Assembly: GCF_000877395.1 (NCBI RefSeq)
Contig: NZ_JYFE01000004.1
Coordinates: 1-46,166 of the forward strand
From: Jannaschia aquimarina
GTDB taxonomy: Bacteria; Pseudomonadota; Alphaproteobacteria; Rhodobacterales; Rhodobacteraceae
DNA: 46,166 bases
Direction: 5' to 3'
Part shown: piece by piece, positions 40,304 to 46,166 of the stretch
Position numbering within the stretch: position 1 is the first letter of the stretch
How the letters are laid out: each line of letters opens with the position of its first letter
Translations under genes and position numbers: made by a program
The notes under the pieces: model-generated
The model's input: the letters and a program-made list of their open reading frames with translations, nothing else
Database searches by the model: none
Told to the model about the DNA's origin: nothing

Positions 40304-41251
40304 CTACCAGGGCTCCACGACCTCCACCCCCGCAGGCAGGTCGGCCGTGTCGACATCAATGCGGTAGTCCGAGAAGGCGCGCGCCGGCGGCCAGTTGTGG
40401 CTGCGCGGGTCCCCCACCGGTACGGCATCCCCACCATCGACGCGGCTCACGGTCACGCGCTCGAACAGCCGGTGCGCCTGCGCGTTGCCCAGGTCGCTGT
40501 CATGCTTGAATACGACGAGGCGGCGAGCGGCCATCATCCCGCGCGCGGCGGACCGCTCGAGGTCCAGCATGTCGCGAAGCCCCGTCCACAGCAGCGTCAG
40601 GTCGTCCTCCCCGAACCCGGTGCGCTGCGCCAGTTTCGCGTTGACGAAGCCGTACACGCGGTAGAGGCCGTAGGGCACCACCGCCTTGCGGCCCATCGTC
40701 CGCTCCTTGTCGCGGTCCTTCTCGTTGGTCACCGACGAGCGGGTGATTGACACCTCCAGCGGCATGATCGCCTCTTCCGAGCGGGCGAAGGACAGCTGCA
40801 CCGGCCCCCGAACCTGGCCCGCGTTCACGCCGGTGGACATGACGGCGCCGAAGGTGCGGACGTCCCAGAAATTGGCGCACATCCAGTCGGTCAGCGCGCG
40901 CGCCTCCTCGTCCTTCTTGGGCAGCTTCGCGCGATCCTTCGCGGCCACGTCGGGCAGCACCGCGTCCCACGCCTCGCCATGGGCCTCGTTCAACACGGCC
41001 CGCTCGGTGAAGTAGATGCGGTGCGGCGCGCGGTTGCCATGCGCCATCGCCACGTAGTTCCGAAGCTTCCGCTTGACCGAGACGTCCGACATCAGGCCGC
41101 GGTTCGTCTCCGGGTCCATCCGCGGCATGTTGCCCGCGTCCGGGTCGCCGTTGGGGTTCCCGTTCTCGACGTCGAGGAACAGCACGAAGTCGTACCGATT
41201 GGTCAGGCTGGCACCCGTCCGGTCCAGCTCCATGGTGGCCTGCTCGTTCAT
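40304..41251 (-). CDS. cas7c: Type I-C Cascade backbone protein Cas7 (Csd2)
   Basis: The 315-residue protein has the Csd2 marks NRYDFVLFLDVENGNPNGDP, AGNMPRMDPETNRGLMSDVS, NFWDVRTFGAVMSTGVNAGQ and GPVQLSFARSEEAI. Six or seven copies coat the crRNA spacer in the type I-C Cascade. Its ATG overlaps the cas8c stop by 4 nt. Length is normal. Confidence 0.96.
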   Translation of the reverse strand: MNEQATMELDRTGASLTNRYDFVLFLDVENGNPNGDPDAGNMPRMDPETNRGLMSDVSVKRKLRNYVAMAHGNRAPHRIYFTERAVLNEAHGEAWDAVLPDVAAKDRAKLPKKDEEARALTDWMCANFWDVRTFGAVMSTGVNAGQVRGPVQLSFARSEEAIMPLEVSITRSSVTNEKDRDKERTMGRKAVVPYGLYRVYGFVNAKLAQRTGFGEDDLTLLWTGLRDMLDLERSAARGMMAARRLVVFKHDSDLGNAQAHRLFERVTVSRVDGGDAVPVGDPRSHNWPPARAFSDYRIDVDTADLPAGVEVVEPW

Positions 41252-43020
41252 GCCGCGTCTCCTTCCGCGTCGGTGTCGTCGATCAGCGCGTCCGCCGCCT
41301 CTTCGGGCTTGGCATAGAAGGCCGAGATCTGGTGGTAGAAGCCGATGAAGAAGCGCCCCTGCGCTTCCAGCGGCAAGGTGGCAGGCATCTCGCCCTCCAG
41401 CGCGTCGATGATGGCGGCGACGGCGCGGTCGGCGCGGGCACCCGAACCGGCCTTCATGCCGCCCGCCTTGCGCAGCGACGACAGGTTGTGCTCGTAGCCG
41501 CGCATCAGCACCGGAAAGACCCGCGCGGGCGTGGCCGAGGCCGCGCCCATGTATTTTTGCCGCAGGCCCGCGCCACGCTCCTGATAGCTCTTCTCGGCGT
41601 AGACATACGCCCCGAAGAGCCGCCCCAGCAGATACGCGACATCGCGCGCCCCTTCATCCAGCGCCATCGGCACCTCCTGTCCATGGTTGCGCCGAAGGAT
41701 CGCGGCGATCGCCGCCGCCCTCCGGCCGTCGACCTTGCCGGCCTTGGCGTCCGGCTCTCCCTCGATCCGCAGCCGCCCCATAAGCGCGGCCAGCCACGTC
41801 GCCGGATAGCGCCCGCCCGTCATGATCGCGCGCATCAACTCGCCGCCCAGGGTGGCCGGGATATTGCCCGCGTCCCGCTGGGCGGCCACGTCGTAGAGCA
41901 GCGCCCAGGGCTTCGGCGGCATCAGGGCCCCGTCTTTGGCGAAGGGGGACGGCGCGATCGCCATGTCGTCCCAGAACCGCGTCACCGCGCGGGCAAAATC
42001 GCCCAGCGTGCCCGGATGCCAGTACCGCACCGCCAGCCGCGCCGCGTTCGGCGCCAATCCCAGGACGAAGAGCCGTGCGTCCGGGTTCAGCGCCACGTCG
42101 TCGCGCCGCCGCCCCTCGGCCATGGCGCGCAGCCTGCCCGCCAACTCGGGCTCGGCGGCCGGGTCGCCCGCGCCCGCGAGCATCGCGTCGAACCAGTTCT
42201 CCGCCTCCGGCTCCTCGGCCCAGAATGCCACGGTGTCCCCGCCGATCCGCAGGTGGTTCCCCGACCCCTTGGCCAGCAGCGCGTTCAGGGCGGTCCCGTA
42301 GGCGAAGGCCGCGGCCTCCGAGACGGGCGCGTTGTCGCCCTGCTTCTTGCCGTGGGATTCGTAGGCGGCGTCGTTGAACGATACCAGCGAGGCCCCCGCC
42401 GTCTGCGCGCCCATCACCCCCTTGATCGACGGGTGCAGCCGCGCCACCGGACCCGCGCGACCCGAGACGAGGCAGATCGCATCCCCCTCCCCCGCGCCAG
42501 TCAGCAGGGCCTGCGCTGCGGGCAGATCGTGGACGAGCCCGCCGTCGCCCAGGCGGAACACCACGTTCTGATCCACTAGCCCCGCCGCGTCCGGATGGTC
42601 GGCGAACCGCTCCGACTCCCACGTCTCGCAGAACCGGTGCAACGCGATCAAAGCGGGGTCCGTGGCCCCCTCCAGCAATTCCAGATGGGCCGCGACCCAG
42701 GCCGCATGCTCGGCCGCCGTCCGCTTGCCCTGGCCGGGGCCGTCCGGCGTCTCGGTGACGCCCAGCGCGTAAGCCGTCTTGTCCCAGAAGGTGTTGGGTT
42801 TGATCCCGCTGGCACGCTTGATCGCAGCAGGGACCGTCATCCTCCTAGGGACGAACTTGTTCTTCTCGAAGCTCCCCAGCCGACGGATCTCGCTCACCGA
42901 TCCGTCCCCGGCCAGCACCACCACCGCGCCGATCTTCTCGGTCGAGAACCCCGGACGCGGCCACTTCTTCTCCACCGCCCGCGCATCATAGAGCGCCGCC
43001 AACTCCTGCAGGATCGTCAC
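41248..43020 (-). CDS. cas8c: Type I-C Cascade large subunit Cas8c (Csd1)
   Basis: The 590-residue protein starts with GTG as (M)[18 protein letters not shown], a typical Csd1 opening. It contains [53 protein letters not shown] and [15 protein letters not shown], then a C-terminal helical part ([15 protein letters not shown]). It recognises the PAM and, through an internal start known in type I-C, supplies the small subunit Cas11c; a possible internal start was not pinned down here. The start overlaps the cas5c stop (GTGA). Confidence 0.95.
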   Translation of the reverse strand: MTILQELAALYDARAVEKKWPRPGFSTEKIGAVVVLAGDGSVSEIRRLGSFEKNKFVPRRMTVPAAIKRASGIKPNTFWDKTAYALGVTETPDGPGQGKRTAAEHAAWVAAHLELLEGATDPALIALHRFCETWESERFADHPDAAGLVDQNVVFRLGDGGLVHDLPAAQALLTGAGEGDAICLVSGRAGPVARLHPSIKGVMGAQTAGASLVSFNDAAYESHGKKQGDNAPVSEAAAFAYGTALNALLAKGSGNHLRIGGDTVAFWAEEPEAENWFDAMLAGAGDPAAEPELAGRLRAMAEGRRRDDVALNPDARLFVLGLAPNAARLAVRYWHPGTLGDFARAVTRFWDDMAIAPSPFAKDGALMPPKPWALLYDVAAQRDAGNIPATLGGELMRAIMTGGRYPATWLAALMGRLRIEGEPDAKAGKVDGRRAAAIAAILRRNHGQEVPMALDEGARDVAYLLGRLFGAYVYAEKSYQERGAGLRQKYMGAASATPARVFPVLMRGYEHNLSSLRKAGGMKAGSGARADRAVAAIIDALEGEMPATLPLEAQGRFFIGFYHQISAFYAKPEEAADALIDDTDAEGDAA

Positions 43021-43676
43021 CGCCCCCGCCCCTCTGCCAGGCAGGCGCCCACGTCGATGACGCCCGCCTCCATCCGCGCGCGGTAGAAGACCGAGGCGCG
43101 CCCGTTCGCATAGTCGATGTCGTGCAGCATCCAGCCCAGGTCGCGCGTCTCGGGGATCGCAGGCTCGAACCCCTCGACCAGCTCGAAATCCGCGGGGAAC
43201 TCGCGCACGCCGAGGCAGGGCTGGTGGAAGCACTGGCCCTTTGCGGCCCGGCGCCGGAACATCTCGGCATGCTTACCCGGATTGTCGCCGGGCCCCGCCC
43301 GGCCGGTCATCTCGAAATGCGCCTCGATCCCGTAGGCCACGCCGACCAGGCACAGCATCGCGCGCTGCTGCCGGTCCTCGTCGACGGCCAGCGCCAGCCC
43401 GCCCAGATCCCCCGCCTTCATGGCGGATCGCGCCTTGCCCGCCGGAATCTTCGAGGCGACCTCGTTGCGCCGGATCGTCTCGAACCGGATGGGGCGCAGC
43501 ACGTGGATGCGGTCGACCACCCAGCGGATCGCGGGCTTCCAATGGATCGCCTCCAGGATGCCGCGCGCCGCCGAGGGCGTCATCACATCGTAGGAGACCC
43601 GCTCCACCTTCATCTCGGGGCGCGTGAAGCAGGCGTTGCGGCCGCGGACCAGCAACTTGATTCCGGGGGCGGTCAT
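43017..43676 (-). CDS. cas5c: Type I-C crRNA-processing Cascade protein Cas5c (Cas5d)
   Basis: The 219-residue RAMP protein has [57 protein letters not shown] and a C-terminal [20 protein letters not shown]. In type I-C, Cas5 replaces Cas6 and cuts the repeat at the base of its hairpin, leaving an 11-nt handle. The start is set at 43676 because family members begin just before the IKLLVRG strand; an in-frame extension to 43730 is unlikely. Confidence 0.95.
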   Translation of the reverse strand: MTAPGIKLLVRGRNACFTRPEMKVERVSYDVMTPSAARGILEAIHWKPAIRWVVDRIHVLRPIRFETIRRNEVASKIPAGKARSAMKAGDLGGLALAVDEDRQQRAMLCLVGVAYGIEAHFEMTGRAGPGDNPGKHAEMFRRRAAKGQCFHQPCLGVREFPADFELVEGFEPAIPETRDLGWMLHDIDYANGRASVFYRARMEAGVIDVGACLAEGRGR

Positions 43677-43749
43677 GCCGGACAGTCTGACAGGGAGGCG
43701 TACATGGGCGGAAACTTGCTGATCTCGCACGGGCCGTCAACGGCCTAAT

Positions 43750-43768
43750 GGTTAACGGAAAATTAACC
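43750..43768. other. Hairpin between cas3 and cas5c
   Basis: GGTTAA and TTAACC form a 6-bp stem with a 7-nt loop in the 94-nt gap, the only sizeable gap inside the cas operon. It may reflect a processing or partial termination point separating cas3 from the Cascade genes. Confidence 0.4.
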
Positions 43769-43770
43769 CT

Positions 43771-45912
43771 TCACACGACCCATGCGCCCTCGCCGACCCC
43801 GCTCAGCCCGGCCTCCGCGTCGTACAGATCGCTCGTTTGCAGCACCGCGAACTGCTCCTCGAACCAATCCGGCGCCCACCAGGCGATCTGCCCCGCCTCC
43901 CACATCGACGACCACATCGCCCAGGGAACGTTGACGGCATGGGACTGCACCAGCTTCGCGACCGACCCGGCCGAACCGAACCGCGCCGCCTCAAGCGCAT
44001 TCGACCCGACGCCCCACGGCCCGTCCAGCACGATGACAGTCCGCTCGCCGCCGGGGATAATGCGGAACGCCGCCTCCACCTGCTCGTAGGGGCAGGCGCC
44101 GGGGGTGCGCGCGATGGCCGCCAGCAGGCCCCGGACGCCGTGCACCTCCGCGGCGTCCAGCGCGTCCTCACCATACTCCCCCCACAGCCGCCGGAAGTAC
44201 GACGCCACCGCGTCCTCGCCGATCGGATCCTCGTGCCCCTCGGCTAGAACCGCCCGACCAATCGCGGCGAACTGCTCCACTGCCGGCGGCGCAGGATGCT
44301 CGGACCGGAAGACCTCGACCAAGCCCCGATCAAGCCGCCCTTCGCGGTTGCAGCGCCCCGCCGCCTGCGCGACCGAGTCGATGCCCGCCGCCGCCCGCAG
44401 CACGACCGGGAAATCCACGTCCACCCCCGCCTCGATCAGCGAGGTGGACACCAGTCGCACTGGCGCCCCTTGCCTCAGTCGCGCGCGCACCTCTGCCAGC
44501 ACCGCGCGCCGGTGCGCCGGAACCATCAGCGTCGACAGATGGGCCGCGCCGTCGGCATCCCGCACCGCGTCGAACAGCGCCCGGGCCTGCATCCGGTTGT
44601 CGACGATGCAGAGCGCGCGCCGCTCCGCCCGCAGCCGGTTGGCCAGCGCCGCGTCGTCCATCGACCCGACGTCGCGCACCTCCACCCGTTTCAGCGCCGC
44701 AAACAACGCTGCAGGCTCCGGCGCGATCTCGCGCGCGCCCTCCAATGCCTCGCCCGCCGGGAATCCCCCCGCCTTCGTCAGCGCGGGCTGCGTTGCCGTC
44801 GAGAGCACGACGCTCGCCCCGTAGCCCTCCATCAGCTCCCGCAAGGCGGCCAAGCAAGGTCGCAACAGGGGCAAGGGCATCGTCTGCGCCTCGTCCAGCA
44901 CGATGACCGACCGGGCGAGGCTCGGGAGCTTGCGGCAGCGCTTCTTGCGGGCGGCGTGCAAGCTCTCGAAGAACTGCACCGCTGTGGTCACCACGACCGG
45001 CACGTCCCAAGACGCCCCCGACACTCGCCGCTGCTCCGCCTCGGCCTCGTCCTCGCCGTCCCAATCGGCATTCGAGTGATGCTCCAGTACCGCATCCGTC
45101 CCCAGCACGCGGCGGAACACATCTACCGTCTGCTCGATGATCGAAGTGTAGGGGATCACGTAGATTAGCCGCCGCAATCCGTGCGCTAGCGCATGGTCGA
45201 GCCCGAAACCCAGCGAGGTCAGTGTCTTGCCGCCCCCTGTCGGCACCGTCAGCGTGAAAAGGCCCGGCGTCTCGGATGCGACGTCTCGCCCATGGGACAA
45301 GACGCGGCGCCGCAGGTCGTTGACGGACCCCTCGCCGCCTATCCCGGCCATGTGGACATCGAACGCGGCGCACATCGCCTCCGTCACCACCCCCGGGGAA
45401 CGGTCGGGGATACCCGCGTAGAACGCCGCCGTCTCGCGGTCGTCCGCGTCGCAAAGGGCGCCAAAAAGCATGCGCACCAGGAATTGCAGCCGGTAGGAAC
45501 CGAGGGACTTGTCCTCGCGCAATCTGGCGGGCCACTCCCAGTCTGGCAGGCGGCACCACTTCGGAAGCGTGACCGCTTCGGCGGCAGCAATGCGGACGCG
45601 GAGCCTGTCGGGGTCGGGCAATCGACCGTGATGCCCGGCAATGGCCGCGGCAAGAGGGCGCGCTGCCCCGCCCCACAAGACTTTCGCCCCCTCGCCGGAA
45701 TGGGCTGTGTCGTTGATCTCGCCCGAAAGCTTGCGCTGAAAGCCCGCCTTGATTTTGCCGAGGTCATGCAGCAGCCCGAGTACCTCGGCCAGTTCGCCGG
45801 CTCCGAACGGCTCGGCCCGGGCGCGAGCTGCCGCCGCGACCTGCAAGGCGTGCGCCTCGAGCGTTTCCCATTCAGATGCGGGTTTGTCGGCAAGAGAATG
45901 CGCGTAGATCAT
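43771..45912 (-). CDS. cas3: Type I-C helicase-nuclease Cas3
   Basis: The 713-residue protein has an N-terminal HD nuclease domain (His21, HD at 49-50 in LLHDLGKIKAGF, HH at 94-95 in IAGHHGR) and an SF2 helicase: Walker A PTGGGKT at 224-230, DEAQ at 340-343, STATQP, and a second RecA domain with LVSTSLIEAGVDVDFPVVLR and AAGRCNREGR. It is recruited by Cascade to unwind and degrade target DNA. Catalytic motifs look intact. It is the first gene of the operon. Confidence 0.97.
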   Translation of the reverse strand: MIYAHSLADKPASEWETLEAHALQVAAAARARAEPFGAGELAEVLGLLHDLGKIKAGFQRKLSGEINDTAHSGEGAKVLWGGAARPLAAAIAGHHGRLPDPDRLRVRIAAAEAVTLPKWCRLPDWEWPARLREDKSLGSYRLQFLVRMLFGALCDADDRETAAFYAGIPDRSPGVVTEAMCAAFDVHMAGIGGEGSVNDLRRRVLSHGRDVASETPGLFTLTVPTGGGKTLTSLGFGLDHALAHGLRRLIYVIPYTSIIEQTVDVFRRVLGTDAVLEHHSNADWDGEDEAEAEQRRVSGASWDVPVVVTTAVQFFESLHAARKKRCRKLPSLARSVIVLDEAQTMPLPLLRPCLAALRELMEGYGASVVLSTATQPALTKAGGFPAGEALEGAREIAPEPAALFAALKRVEVRDVGSMDDAALANRLRAERRALCIVDNRMQARALFDAVRDADGAAHLSTLMVPAHRRAVLAEVRARLRQGAPVRLVSTSLIEAGVDVDFPVVLRAAAGIDSVAQAAGRCNREGRLDRGLVEVFRSEHPAPPAVEQFAAIGRAVLAEGHEDPIGEDAVASYFRRLWGEYGEDALDAAEVHGVRGLLAAIARTPGACPYEQVEAAFRIIPGGERTVIVLDGPWGVGSNALEAARFGSAGSVAKLVQSHAVNVPWAMWSSMWEAGQIAWWAPDWFEEQFAVLQTSDLYDAEAGLSGVGEGAWVV

Positions 45913-46166
45913 GTCGCATCAATTATCGCATAGATTCGAAGAGATCAGTCCAGCGGTTTTTACTTCCCCGTGGCTGAATGTCCCTTCCATCCGAACGCTG
46001 CCTTCTAGGCGCGGCGGCCCAGCCACTCCGACCAGACGGAGATCGCGAACGACCCGTTGCAGCGAACGACCGCTTTCCGCCCCCCCTCCTAGCATAGCAT
46101 GGCCTTCATCTTATTGGATTAAATCTGCACCTGTTCGTCCTCCGCCCTCCAAAGCGCTGCCTGAAC
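45913..46166 (-). other. Upstream region of the cas operon
   Basis: This 254-nt end of the window lies upstream of cas3 and should hold the cas promoter. It is AT-richer near 45920-45960. No gene could be supported and the window ends here. Confidence 0.5.

Overview
The window is high-GC, densely coded DNA from an alphaproteobacterium, most likely a Rhodobacterales/Roseobacter-type organism. The inference rests on GC-rich codon use, the pairing of an ArsR-type persulfide sensor with YeeE/YedE, persulfide dioxygenase, rhodanese and SulP genes, and the general style of the accessory metabolism. No rRNA or tRNA gene was recognised, so the assignment is inference only.

Regions. (1) 1-12.5 kb is ordinary accessory metabolism: a glutathione transferase, a LysR regulator divergent from a short-chain dehydrogenase, a secreted NTF2-like protein, three exported hydrolases (histidine phosphatase, YtcJ-like amidohydrolase, isochorismatase-like), two tandem paralogous AraC regulators, and an epimerase/MRJP-like pair divergent from a TetR regulator with a nested palindromic operator. 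(2) 12.5-20.2 kb holds an IS3-family insertion sequence (12996-14319, GGG target duplication, transposase broken by one amber codon), a PPOX-family protein divergent from an HxlR regulator, an unrecognised Cys-rich membrane protein, an acyl-CoA dehydrogenase and a GNAT-like protein. (3) 20.38-25.81 kb is the most unusual part. It is a visibly less GC-rich one-strand operon of four divergent zinc metallopeptidases, each with HExxHx4H followed by Ex[DH]AD, and two small accessory proteins, arranged as two small-protease-protease modules. It looks like an accessory or conflict (phage-exclusion-like) island and may be undescribed. (4) 26.0-27.6 kb is an AzlCD branched-chain amino acid exporter divergent from its Lrp-type regulator. 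(5) 27.5-32.3 kb is a sulfide/persulfide detoxification locus: an SqrR/BigR-like repressor, a truncated cNMP-binding protein, two YeeE/YedE half-transporters, a persulfide dioxygenase-like MBL hydrolase, a rhodanese and a SulP permease. (6) 32.4-46.2 kb is a serine recombinase followed by a complete type I-C CRISPR-Cas locus on the minus strand: cas3-cas5c-cas8c-cas7-cas4-cas1-cas2, a leader, then an array of 76 repeats and 75 spacers.

A fixed-length 67-nt imperfect palindrome recurs in intergenic spaces between 126 and 25999. Six clear plus-strand copies and one decayed minus-strand copy were found. Two copies in the same orientation flank the metallopeptidase operon. This family is not explained by any gene or insertion sequence in the window.

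How the parts work together. The persulfide operon should sense, import, oxidise and export sulfur species as one unit. The CRISPR locus is laid out as one transcription unit with overlapping cas genes and appears intact for adaptation, crRNA processing and interference. The metallopeptidase operon has tight spacing and overlaps that imply co-expression. Its targets are unknown.
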